DNA from: Gemmatimonadota bacterium
GTDB lineage: Bacteria; Gemmatimonadota; Gemmatimonadetes; Gemmatimonadales; Gemmatimonadaceae
Direction: 5' to 3'
Assembly (NCBI GenBank): GCA_003223455.1
Contig: QHVE01000018.1
Span: 1 to 64,000, forward strand
Length of the DNA: 64,000 nucleotides
In this document: piece after piece, positions 53,627-61,946 of the stretch
Layout of the letters: each line of letters starts with the position of its first letter
How positions within the stretch are numbered: position 1 is the first letter of the stretch
The notes under the pieces: generated by a model
Told to the model about the DNA's origin: nothing
Database searches by the model: none
Seen by the model: the letters and a program-made list of their open reading frames with translations, nothing else
Program-made: the position numbers and the translations under genes

Positions 53627-54889
53627 TCAGAAGAAATCCTGCAGCCAGAACTTGATCTTCTCGCCGAGCTTGTCCATCCCCCCGCCCGATGGAAGCTTGA
53701 TTCTCTTCGCCGACGCCGCGGCGCCGCCGAGCGCGATGCGATGTCCGCCATACTGCGCGAGCCCCACCACCGTGGCGAAGCGCGGCGCGTCCACCGAGTC
53801 GCTGAGCCCACCGATCTGCTCCGACGGCGTGCCGACACGCACGCCCGTGCCGAACACGTCGCTCGCCAGCTCGGCGCTGCCTTCCATCGCGGCGGCACCA
53901 CCGGTGAGCACGAGACCCGCGGCGAGCTTGCCGGCAAAGCCCGCCGACGCGACGTCGCGCTGCACGATGTCGAAGATCTCGTCCATGCGCTGGTGGATGA
54001 TGTGCGCCAGCAGCTCGCGCGGGATCTGGCGATCGCCCTGCGCGACGGTGCTCGGCAACTGGATGATCTCGCTCGGATCGATGAGCGGCTCGTAGGCGCA
54101 ACCGTACTTCTCCTTGAGCCGCTCGGCGTCGGCTTGCGTCACGCCGAGGCCGTGCACGATGTCGCTCGTGACGTTGTTGCCGCCGAAGGCGACCGTGCCG
54201 AGATGCCGAATCTTCCCCTCGTGAAAGATCGCCAGGTCGGTCGTGCCCGCCCCCATCTCGACGAGCGCGACACCGAGCTCCTTCTCGTCCTCGGTGAGCA
54301 CGGCGAGCGCGCTGGCGAGTGGCTCCAGCACCAGCTCGCGCACCTTGTAGCCGGCGCGGTCGACGCTCTTGCGCAGGTTGATCGCCGGCGACGAACCGAT
54401 CGTGACGAGGTACATCTCGGTCTCGAGCCGCGTGCCGCTCATCCCGATCGGATCGCGGATCCCGGTGTCCTTGTCGACCGTGTACTCCTGCGGGATGGCG
54501 TGCAAGAGCTCGCGGTCCTGGGGGATGGCCTGGGCGCGCGCGACCTCGTTCGCCCGGTCGACGTCGGACTTGTGAATCTCGTCGTTGCTCACGGCGACGA
54601 TCCCCTTCGACGTCATCGCCTGCACGTGCTCGCCGGCGATCCCGGTGTAGACGTCGGTGATCGTCGCGCCCGCCATCCGTTCGGCGTCCTGCAGCGCCTT
54701 CCGGATCGACCGCGTCGTCTCCTCGATGTCGCTCACGACGCCGCGGCGCATGCCGGTCGTCCGCGCCTGCCCGACCCCCAGCACCTTGATGGTGGGGTGC
54801 TTCGGGAGATCGCCGACGACTTCGGCGATGATGGCGGTCGTCTTGGCCGAGCCGATGTCCAGTCCTGCGACGAGGCGTTCCGGGTTCAT
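53627..54889 (-). CDS. ftsA: cell division protein FtsA
   Basis: FtsA (420 residues) is the actin-like protein that ties FtsZ filaments to the membrane. Phosphate loops appear as GLDIGSAKTTAIIAEV at the start and VEMGAGTTDLAIF later; the 1C domain lies between. The C-terminal amphipathic helix (GGMDKLGEKIKFWLQDFF) is the membrane-targeting sequence. ATG 54889 overlaps the ftsQ stop (ATGA). Confidence 0.96.
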   Translation of the reverse strand: MNPERLVAGLDIGSAKTTAIIAEVVGDLPKHPTIKVLGVGQARTTGMRRGVVSDIEETTRSIRKALQDAERMAGATITDVYTGIAGEHVQAMTSKGIVAVSNDEIHKSDVDRANEVARAQAIPQDRELLHAIPQEYTVDKDTGIRDPIGMSGTRLETEMYLVTIGSSPAINLRKSVDRAGYKVRELVLEPLASALAVLTEDEKELGVALVEMGAGTTDLAIFHEGKIRHLGTVAFGGNNVTSDIVHGLGVTQADAERLKEKYGCAYEPLIDPSEIIQLPSTVAQGDRQIPRELLAHIIHQRMDEIFDIVQRDVASAGFAGKLAAGLVLTGGAAAMEGSAELASDVFGTGVRVGTPSEQIGGLSDSVDAPRFATVVGLAQYGGHRIALGGAAASAKRIKLPSGGGMDKLGEKIKFWLQDFF

Positions 54890-55611
54890 GGCAATCTGGC
54901 GATCACTTGGTCGCGGTAGCGGAGGTCCAACTCAGCGGCGCGCAGCTGGCGCCGCATCAAGTCGCGCTGGACGGGCTCGATGTCACCCAGACGCGCGAGC
55001 GTGACATTTGTCATCGCCCGGACGGAGAGATTGGCGATCTGTAACACGATCTCGTCCGCACCGGCGGCGCGGACGGAGCTGAGTCTGGCATACAGCGCGG
55101 GAGCTTCGCGCTGCATGTCACCCAGCAGATGATACACCATCGTGTCGCGCGGCGCCGCCGACACCACCGGTGCGTCGATCGGCGTGCGGCTCGGATCGAG
55201 CGGGAGGCGGCGGCCGCGCTCGTCGACGGCGCGCAGTCCGCGCGGTGCATCGATGAGTGCCAACGGATGCCGCTCCGTCACGCGCACTACGATGGTGCCC
55301 GGCAGACGACGCGTCACCGTGACGCTCTCGACCTGCGCGTGGGTGCGCACGCGCGCCGCGAGCGGCTCGAGCGGGTCCCACACGCTGCGCGTCGTGTCCA
55401 CGCGCAGACGCTCCAGCAGCTCGGCGGGCGCCGTGTAGCGCGCACCGAGGATCTCGACGCGACGCACTCGGAAGAACGCGAGCCGCCGCAGCACTCTCGG
55501 TCCCCAGAGGGGCGACCCGATCAGCAGGATCGCCACGACGCCGGCGATGGCGAGCCACCATCGCCGGCCGATGCGGCCTGCGCGCTCGCCCGATCGATCG
55601 TCGTCGCTCAC
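54886..55611 (-). CDS. ftsQ: cell division protein FtsQ/DivIB
   Basis: The 241-residue bitopic protein belongs to the divisome and links cytoplasmic and periplasmic parts. A short basic cytoplasmic stretch is followed by one helix (WWLAIAGVVAILLIGSPLWG) and a POTRA domain (FFRVRRVEILGARYTAPAELLERLRV). The FtsQ beta domain holds VTRRLPGTIVVRVTERHPLALID. GTG 55611 overlaps the murC stop. Weak conservation is normal in this family; position between murC and ftsA supports it. Confidence 0.93.
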   Translation of the reverse strand: MSDDDRSGERAGRIGRRWWLAIAGVVAILLIGSPLWGPRVLRRLAFFRVRRVEILGARYTAPAELLERLRVDTTRSVWDPLEPLAARVRTHAQVESVTVTRRLPGTIVVRVTERHPLALIDAPRGLRAVDERGRRLPLDPSRTPIDAPVVSAAPRDTMVYHLLGDMQREAPALYARLSSVRAAGADEIVLQIANLSVRAMTNVTLARLGDIEPVQRDLMRRQLRAAELDLRYRDQVIARLP

Positions 55612-56990
55612 CGTGTGGCGCTGTGCGCCGCGAGCAGCGCCGGACCGACGTGGGTGACGTCCCCTGCGCCCATCGTCACGACGAGGTCGCCGGGCCGCAC
55701 CGCACCGGCCAGCGCGGCGGCGAGGTCGTTCACGGATCCGCGCCAGACTGGCGCGCGCCCCTTCGCCGCCATCACGTCCGCGATCAGGCCGCTCGTCACT
55801 CCCGGCATCGGCTTCTCGCGGGCGGGGTAGATGTCGGCCAGATAGACCGCGTCGGCGAGCGCGAGCGCCTCGGCGAACTCCGCCGCGAAGTCGCGCGTGC
55901 GCGAGAAGAGGTGCGGCTGAAACGCGACGACGAGCCGGCGCTCGGGTGCGGCGCCCCGTGCCGCGTCGATCGTGGCGCGCACCTCCGTGGGATGATGCGC
56001 GTAGTCGTCGACGACCAGCGCGCCGTCTACCTCCCCAAGAAGTTGAAAGCGACGCTCGACACCGCGAAACGACTCGAGTCCTGGCGCCATCGCCGGCACC
56101 TCGAGTCCGAACGCGAGCCCGACGGCGAGTGCGGCCAGTGCGTTGCGCACGTTGTGGGTCCCCGGAACGGCGAGCACGACGTCTCCCAGCGTCTCGCCGT
56201 CGTAGACGACGGTGAACGCGGTGCCCAGTCCCGCGCGGCGCAGCGCGGTGGCCTGCAAGCGGGCATCGGGCGACTGCAGCCCGTACCGGATCACCTCGGC
56301 GCTCGGCGGCGTCGGGAGCGCGTTGGCGCCCGCGTCGTCGGCGCAGAGGACGACGTATCTGGCGCCCCGGACGAACTGCGCGAAGGTGCGGCCGAGATCC
56401 GCCAGATCGGCGTAGATGTCGAGATGATCCGCCTCGAGGTTGGTCACCACCGCTACCGTGGGCGAGAGCGCGAGGAACGAGCGGTCGTACTCGTCGGCCT
56501 CGACGACGATGCGATCGGCGCTCCCCGGGCGGAGGTTGCCCCCCCAGCTCGTGACGCGCGCGCCGACGTACCCCGTGGGGTCGAGTCCGCCGGCCGCCAG
56601 CACTTCGGTGGTCATCACGGTCGTGGTCGACTTGCCGTGCGTTCCGGCGACGCCGATCAGCGTGGCGCCGGCGGTGGCTTCACCGAGGGCCTCGGCGCGT
56701 CGCACCACTGGCACTCCGAGCTCGCGTGCCCGAACGATCTCGGGATGGTCCTTGGCCATCGCCGACGTCACGACGAGCGCACGCGCCGACGCCACATGAC
56801 TCGGTGAATGGCCGGTCTCGACGGAGATGCCGCGACGCTCGAGGTCCGGTGCGTTCTCCGGGTGGGCGTCGCAGCCGGTCACACGAATCCCGCGAAGGGT
56901 GAACAGCTCGGCGAGGGCACTCATTCCGGCGCCGGCGATGCCAACGAAGTGGACGGGCCGCGGGTCGGCTGGATCGAAGAGGCGGGTCAT
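55608..56990 (-). CDS. murC: UDP-N-acetylmuramate-L-alanine ligase
   Basis: MurC (460 residues) adds the first amino acid (L-Ala) to UDP-MurNAc. Family motifs: VHFVGIAGAGMSALAEL at the N terminus, the ATP loop GVAGTHGKSTTTVM, EADEYDRSFL, THNVRNALAALA and VVDDYAHHPTEVRATI. ATG 56990 is used, although no SD is visible; a consensus-like promoter places the transcript start within a few bases of it. The frame above it is shadow sequence. Confidence 0.96.
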   Translation of the reverse strand: MTRLFDPADPRPVHFVGIAGAGMSALAELFTLRGIRVTGCDAHPENAPDLERRGISVETGHSPSHVASARALVVTSAMAKDHPEIVRARELGVPVVRRAEALGEATAGATLIGVAGTHGKSTTTVMTTEVLAAGGLDPTGYVGARVTSWGGNLRPGSADRIVVEADEYDRSFLALSPTVAVVTNLEADHLDIYADLADLGRTFAQFVRGARYVVLCADDAGANALPTPPSAEVIRYGLQSPDARLQATALRRAGLGTAFTVVYDGETLGDVVLAVPGTHNVRNALAALAVGLAFGLEVPAMAPGLESFRGVERRFQLLGEVDGALVVDDYAHHPTEVRATIDAARGAAPERRLVVAFQPHLFSRTRDFAAEFAEALALADAVYLADIYPAREKPMPGVTSGLIADVMAAKGRAPVWRGSVNDLAAALAGAVRPGDLVVTMGAGDVTHVGPALLAAHSATR

Positions 56991-57001
56991 TACGCCGGGG
57001 C

Positions 57002-57031
57002 AATATAGTCCGCCGCGCAGGCGTGTCTCAA
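57002..57031 (-). promoter_or_regulatory. promoter for murC with near-leaderless start
   Basis: Minus-strand TTGAGA (57026-57031) overlaps the murG stop codon and lies 18 bases from TATATT (57002-57007). Transcription should begin about 56995, leaving a leader of roughly five bases or fewer before the murC ATG (56988-56990). Confidence 0.6.
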
Positions 57032-58155
57032 GAGCGAATCTGCTGGAGGTCGAGCAGGCTAAGTATGCGTCGCGCAATGGCCTCGGCAGCGTCAGGTCGC
57101 GCACGTGCTGAAGCGGCGGCAATGAGCCGAGCCATCGCCGGCGCGTCGGAGAGCAGGCTGCGGACCTCCAGGTCGAGGCGCTCGGGCGTCAATTCGCTCT
57201 GCGGAAGATGAACGGCGGCGCCGGCGGCGGCCAGCGCCTGCGCGTTGTGGGTCTGGTGATCCGCGGCGGCGGTCGGGAGCGGGACGACGATGGCCGGGAT
57301 CCCCCATGCGAACAGCTCGGCCGTCGTCATCGCGCCCGCACGCGCGAGGGCGAGATCGGCGGCCGCGTACGCATCGGCGATCGGTGAGAGGTATTCGCGC
57401 ACTCGCACTCGACCACCGTCGAGAGAGGCGAATTCGGCGTAGCTCGCCCTGCCCGTCATCCAGATGAGATGCAGATCGTCCGGAATGCCCGCACGCACCC
57501 ACTCGGCGACTACGAGGTTGATCGCCCGCGAGCCCTGACTGCCACCATAGATCAGGAGCACGCGCCCCCTTTCCGCGTCGAAGCCCCACTTGGCCCGCGC
57601 CGCCCGGCGGTCTGGGCGCGGATGGAGGGGCGGCTCGATCGGCGCACCCGTGTCGATGAGCTGAGACGAATCCCCGCCCAGCACTCGCGCCGCCTCCGGA
57701 AAAGCGAGGTACGTCTCGCGGGTCCATCGTCGGAACGCGCGGGCGGTGAGTCCAGGGTGGCTGTCTCCCGCCTGCTGCACGATCGGGATGCGGTGCGTCA
57801 CGGCGTAGGCGAGCGCGACGCCGGCCGCGTACCCGCCCGTGCCGACGACGAGACGCGGGCGCTCGCGCCGATCGAGGGCAGCGACAGCGCGCCAGGCGCT
57901 CACTCCACCGCGGACGGTCTTCCAGTTCTCCCACGGCCGCGTGCGGTAGAGCGGATGGAGATCGAGCAGCAGGTGGGGAAACTCCGTGCCGGGAAGGACC
58001 TGCTTCTCGATCCCGCGCTGGGCGCCGACGAAGAACGGCCGCACGCGCGGGTCGAGCCGCACGAGCGTGCGCGCGATGGCGAGGCCGGGATAGAGGTGAC
58101 CACCGGTCCCACCGCCGGCGAACAGCACCGTGGTCCGACCGGGCTCCCCGCTCAT
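57028..58155 (-). CDS. murG: lipid II synthase MurG (GlcNAc transferase)
   Basis: MurG (375 residues) transfers GlcNAc from UDP-GlcNAc to lipid I on the inner face of the membrane, making lipid II. The N-terminal VLFAGGGTGGHLYPGLAIA and VVGTGGYAAGVALAYA, and C-terminal LLIYGGSQGSRAINLVV and LARAGAMTTAELFAWGIPAIVVPLP, are all typical. ATG 58155 follows ftsW by one base. The first 12 codons of the track frame to 58191 overlap ftsW and are left out. Confidence 0.95.
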   Translation of the reverse strand: MSGEPGRTTVLFAGGGTGGHLYPGLAIARTLVRLDPRVRPFFVGAQRGIEKQVLPGTEFPHLLLDLHPLYRTRPWENWKTVRGGVSAWRAVAALDRRERPRLVVGTGGYAAGVALAYAVTHRIPIVQQAGDSHPGLTARAFRRWTRETYLAFPEAARVLGGDSSQLIDTGAPIEPPLHPRPDRRAARAKWGFDAERGRVLLIYGGSQGSRAINLVVAEWVRAGIPDDLHLIWMTGRASYAEFASLDGGRVRVREYLSPIADAYAAADLALARAGAMTTAELFAWGIPAIVVPLPTAAADHQTHNAQALAAAGAAVHLPQSELTPERLDLEVRSLLSDAPAMARLIAAASARARPDAAEAIARRILSLLDLQQIRS

Positions 58156-58156
58156 C

Positions 58157-59359
58157 TCAGGTCGCCGGGAGCGCAAGCGGATCGGTGGCACCGCTGCCGA
58201 TCACGCGTTCCTTCGTGCTGCCGATGTTCACGAGCACTCCCGTGAGGAACATCGTGAGCACGATGTTCGATCGCCCGTACGAGACGAACGGCAGCGTCAG
58301 CCCGGTCGTCGGAAGGAGACCGATCACCACGCCGACGTGCAGATAGGCCGTGATCACGGTGACGAAGGTGAGCCCCACGGCGACGAGCTGCAGGAAGGGC
58401 GACCGTGCGTGCCTCGCGATCCGAAAGCCGAGAAGCGCGTACACCGCGAAGGCGACCGTCACGGCGCCGAGGCCGAGGAAGCCCCATTCCTCGCCGATGT
58501 TGCTGGCGATGAAATCACTGTACGGAAATGGCAGGAAGCCGTATTGCTGCCGACCCTGGCCGAAACCGACGCCGAACAGCCCGCCCGAGCCGACGGCGAT
58601 GAGCGACTGCTTGAGCTGGTAGTTGACCTGCGATGGCGCCGCTCCCGGATCCAAGAACGACGACAGACGCAGGACGGCGTACTGGACCTTCTCGATCTTG
58701 GTCCACAGCGCGGGGATCGCGAGCGCGCACAGTGTGACGAAATGCGCGATACGCACTCCGCCCGCGAAAAGCAGGACGGCGAGCAGCAACGTGTACAGCA
58801 TCGCGACCGAGAGATCGGGCTCCAGCGCCGCGAGCAGGTCCAGCAGCCCGATGATCACGAAGAAGGGGAGCACGCCCTTGGTCAGTCGGCGCAGCTGTTC
58901 GCCCTTCTTCACGATCAGCATCGAGGTCCAGACGACGACGGCGAGCTTGCCGAACTCCGACGGCTGAAATGAGCTGCCGAAGAGGAAGCGGCGCGATCCG
59001 TTCACGCGGGGCGCGATGCTCTCGGGGAGCACGAGACAGAGCAGCAGCGCGACGATCGTGACCCACATGACCGGCCATGCCCAGCCCCTGAACCGCTCCG
59101 CATCGAGCTTGGCGGCGAGCGCGAACGCGACCATGCCGAGGCCGACGCCGGAGATCTGACGCGCGATGTAGTACCAGCTGTCCCTGTTTCGCTGCATCGC
59201 GTCGATCGCGCTCGCGCTGTAGAGGACCGCCAGCCCGAACGCGATCAGCACGGCCATCACGAGAATGAGGCCGCGTGCCTCGGTGCCCATCCGCCAGCGC
59301 TCGCGGACCTGAGCCACCGAGAAGCCCCGCTCGCGCGTCGGCGACGCTGCGGTGCTCAC
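58157..59359 (-). CDS. ftsW: SEDS-family peptidoglycan glycosyltransferase FtsW
   Basis: The 400-residue membrane protein has about ten membrane helices and SEDS motifs: RRFLFGSSFQPSEFGKLAVVVW, ALEPDLSVAMLYTLLLAV, SVGSGGLFGVGFGQG-type sequence (here VGSGGLFGVGFGQGRQQYGFLP), SDFIASNIGEEWGFLG and GLTLPFVSYGRSNIV. It polymerises lipid II at the septum with a class B PBP partner, which is not in the window. GTG 59359 overlaps the murD stop. Confidence 0.94.
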   Translation of the reverse strand: MSTAASPTRERGFSVAQVRERWRMGTEARGLILVMAVLIAFGLAVLYSASAIDAMQRNRDSWYYIARQISGVGLGMVAFALAAKLDAERFRGWAWPVMWVTIVALLLCLVLPESIAPRVNGSRRFLFGSSFQPSEFGKLAVVVWTSMLIVKKGEQLRRLTKGVLPFFVIIGLLDLLAALEPDLSVAMLYTLLLAVLLFAGGVRIAHFVTLCALAIPALWTKIEKVQYAVLRLSSFLDPGAAPSQVNYQLKQSLIAVGSGGLFGVGFGQGRQQYGFLPFPYSDFIASNIGEEWGFLGLGAVTVAFAVYALLGFRIARHARSPFLQLVAVGLTFVTVITAYLHVGVVIGLLPTTGLTLPFVSYGRSNIVLTMFLTGVLVNIGSTKERVIGSGATDPLALPAT

Positions 59360-60765
59360 GACGGCGATTCGTTCAGCGAGACGGCGAGTCGCTTGAACTC
59401 GCGGCCGCGCTCCTCGTAGTTGTCGAACATGTCGTAGCTGGAGCAGGCGGGGGAAAGGAGCACCGCGTCGCCGGATCGCGCGAGCATGCGCGCGCGCGCG
59501 AGCACTTCTTCGAACGACGATCCGAGTCGCTCGACGGGCACGACACCGCCGAGGTCGGCTTCGACGATCGGCGCTGCCTCACCATAGGCGATCACCGCGC
59601 GGCCCGTGCGACGCAGCTCCTCGGCGAGCGCGGTGTAGGGCTCGCCCTTGTGGCGCCCGCCGAGCAGGAGGACGGTCGGCTTGCGCATGCCGCGCAGCGC
59701 CACGAGCGTGCTGGCCACGTTCGTCGACTTGGAGTCGTTGATCCAGTCGACCCCGGCGAACGTGCCCGCCGGTTCGATGCGGTGCTCGAGCGCGCGGAAC
59801 CCGCGCAACGCGTCGGCGATGCGGGCGCGGGCGTGCGCGGTGCGGTGCGACTCGTCGGCGCCCATCACGGCGAGTGCGGCGGCGAGAGCGTTGGCGACGT
59901 TGTGATCGCCGAGCAACGCCAACTCGCTCCGGTCGAGCAGCTGCTCGCCGAGCACGACGAGGCGGTCCCCTGCCCTGTCGTAGTACCCTTCCCCCGCGCC
60001 TTGCGCCGTGGTGAAGCGCAGATGGTGGCCCGGCACCCTGGCGACCATGGCCTGGGAGTCGGGATCGTCGGCGTTGGAGATCCAGACGGAGCGCGGGCCG
60101 GCGTTCCTGAACAGCAGCGCCTTGTCGCTGAAGTACTCCTCGACGCTCGCATACCGGTCGAGGTGGTTGGCCGAGAGGTTCGTCAGTACGCCGGCGGCGG
60201 GCGCGATGCTCGGCGTGTCGTGGAGCTGGAACGACGACGTCTCGAGCGCGATCCAGTCCGGCGCCTCCGCTCGGAGGGCGACCTCGGCGAGCGGCGTGCC
60301 GATGTTGCCCGCGGCCACGCTCGCGTAGCCGAGCCCTTCGAACAGGCGATGGACGAGGGCGGTCGTCGTCGTCTTGCCGTTCGTTCCGGTGATGGCGACG
60401 TAGCGCTGGCCGGGCAGGAACTGGAGTGCGATCTCGAGTTCGCTCACGATCGTGCGACCGGCTTCGCGCGCGGCGCGCAGCGGCGGAGCGTCCGGCGGCA
60501 CTCCCGGACTGGCGACGACCACCGCGCTGGCCGCGATTCGCGCGAGGTCGTGACCGCCACGCTGCACCTCCACGCCGAGCGGCGCGAGCGCGCTGGCGGC
60601 ATGCGTCACCGCGTCGCCGGAGCCGGCGTCGCTCGCGTACACCGGCGCGCCGGCGCGGGCGAGGAGCTCCGCCACCGCGCGGCCGCTGCGCGCCAGGCCG
60701 ACGACGCTGATCTCCCCGCGCGTCCAGGAAGCGGGAAGCGCTTCCGTCAGCGAGCGGACCGGCAC
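59356..60765 (-). CDS. murD: UDP-N-acetylmuramoylalanine-D-glutamate ligase
   Basis: MurD (469 residues) adds D-glutamate to UDP-MurNAc-L-Ala. Motifs are VVGLARSGRAVAELLARAG for UDP-substrate binding, YVAITGTNGKTTTTALV for ATP, ETSSFQLHD, GDHNVANALAA and WINDSKSTNVAST. GTG 60765 lies one base after the mraY stop. It fits its usual place between mraY and ftsW. Confidence 0.96.
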   Translation of the reverse strand: MPVRSLTEALPASWTRGEISVVGLARSGRAVAELLARAGAPVYASDAGSGDAVTHAASALAPLGVEVQRGGHDLARIAASAVVVASPGVPPDAPPLRAAREAGRTIVSELEIALQFLPGQRYVAITGTNGKTTTTALVHRLFEGLGYASVAAGNIGTPLAEVALRAEAPDWIALETSSFQLHDTPSIAPAAGVLTNLSANHLDRYASVEEYFSDKALLFRNAGPRSVWISNADDPDSQAMVARVPGHHLRFTTAQGAGEGYYDRAGDRLVVLGEQLLDRSELALLGDHNVANALAAALAVMGADESHRTAHARARIADALRGFRALEHRIEPAGTFAGVDWINDSKSTNVASTLVALRGMRKPTVLLLGGRHKGEPYTALAEELRRTGRAVIAYGEAAPIVEADLGGVVPVERLGSSFEEVLARARMLARSGDAVLLSPACSSYDMFDNYEERGREFKRLAVSLNESPS

Positions 60766-60766
60766 G

Positions 60767-61903
60767 TCAGCGGACCTTGAGCGTGCTGAGGGCGAGGAAG
60801 GCGCCGATGATGCCCATGATCCAGAATCGGACGACCACCTGCTGCTCGCTCCATCCCTTCACCTCGAAGTGGTGATGGAGCGGGGCTCGGAGAAAGACGC
60901 GGTTCTCGCGCGCGTACTCCAGCCCGTAGCGACGCCTCCGGTATTTGAACACGAATCGCTGCAGCAGCACCGACACCGTCTCGCCGAGGAACACCGCCGC
61001 GAGGAAGACGAGGAGGAACTCCGACTTGAGCAGGATCGCGATGGCGCCCATCGCGCCGCCCAGCGCGAGCGAGCCCGTGTCGCCCATGAAGACCTGCGCC
61101 GGAAAGGTGTTGTACCACAAGAAGCCGATCAGCGCACCGAACATCGCCGTGCAGTAGATCGTGAGCTCTCCGGCGTTGCGAAGGTAGAAGATGCCGAGAT
61201 AGTGGGAGACGTCGACGCGGCCGATGATGTAGGCGAAGATCGCCAGCACCGCGAAGGCGATCGCGCTCAGCCCTGCGGCGAGCCCGTCGAGGCCATCCGT
61301 GAGGTTCACGGCGTTGCTGACGCCGGTCAGAATGAACGTCGTCCACAGCACGTACAGGATCGGCAGCGTGGGCGTCAGCAGGAGGTACTTGTAGAACGGC
61401 AGCGTCGTCGACGCGCCTGGCAGATTCGGCGAGAGGGGGAAGAGCCAGACGTACGTGCCGAGCGCGAGTCCGATCGTGACCTGTCCGACGAGCTTGTAGC
61501 GCTCGACGAGCCCTTCGTTCTTCAGGCCGAGGCGCTTCTGCTTGAGCTTGAGCAGATCGTCGATCAGGCCGATGCCCCCCATCCAGATCGTGACGGCGAG
61601 CGCCACCATGACGTAGTGGCTGAACACCCGCGCCCAGAGCAGCGTCGCGACGAGCGCGGAGAACAGGAAGATCAGCCCGCCCATCGTCGGCGTCTTGGAC
61701 TTCGCGGCGTGAGAGTCCGGCGTGCCCTCGCGCACGACCTGGTAGTTGGCCGCGTTGTCGAGGCGCTTGAGGATGAGCGGCCCGACGATGAAGCTGAGGA
61801 GAATTGCCGTCACCGCCGCGCCGGCCGCGCGGAAGGTGATGTAGTTGAAGATCCGGAGTGCGCCGAAGTGCGGGACGAGCCAGACCGAGAGGTAGTAGAG
61901 CAA
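60767..61903 (-). CDS. mraY: phospho-N-acetylmuramoyl-pentapeptide transferase MraY
   Basis: MraY (378 residues) links phospho-MurNAc-pentapeptide to undecaprenyl phosphate, giving lipid I. This ten-helix protein has DSHAAKSKTPTMGGL, WMGGIGLIDDLLKL with the aspartate pair, LTDGLDGLAAGLS, and AQVFMGDTGSLALGGA. The start appears to be TTG 61903, 43 bases after murF; no ATG fits as well. The C-terminal ALHHHFEVKGW motif (here PLHHHFEVKGWSEQQVV) is present. Confidence 0.95.
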   Translation of the reverse strand: MLYYLSVWLVPHFGALRIFNYITFRAAGAAVTAILLSFIVGPLILKRLDNAANYQVVREGTPDSHAAKSKTPTMGGLIFLFSALVATLLWARVFSHYVMVALAVTIWMGGIGLIDDLLKLKQKRLGLKNEGLVERYKLVGQVTIGLALGTYVWLFPLSPNLPGASTTLPFYKYLLLTPTLPILYVLWTTFILTGVSNAVNLTDGLDGLAAGLSAIAFAVLAIFAYIIGRVDVSHYLGIFYLRNAGELTIYCTAMFGALIGFLWYNTFPAQVFMGDTGSLALGGAMGAIAILLKSEFLLVFLAAVFLGETVSVLLQRFVFKYRRRRYGLEYARENRVFLRAPLHHHFEVKGWSEQQVVVRFWIMGIIGAFLALSTLKVR

Positions 61904-61946
61904 GAGATGCGTTCGTGGAGCGTGGGCGAGTGGGGCGGAACGGCGG

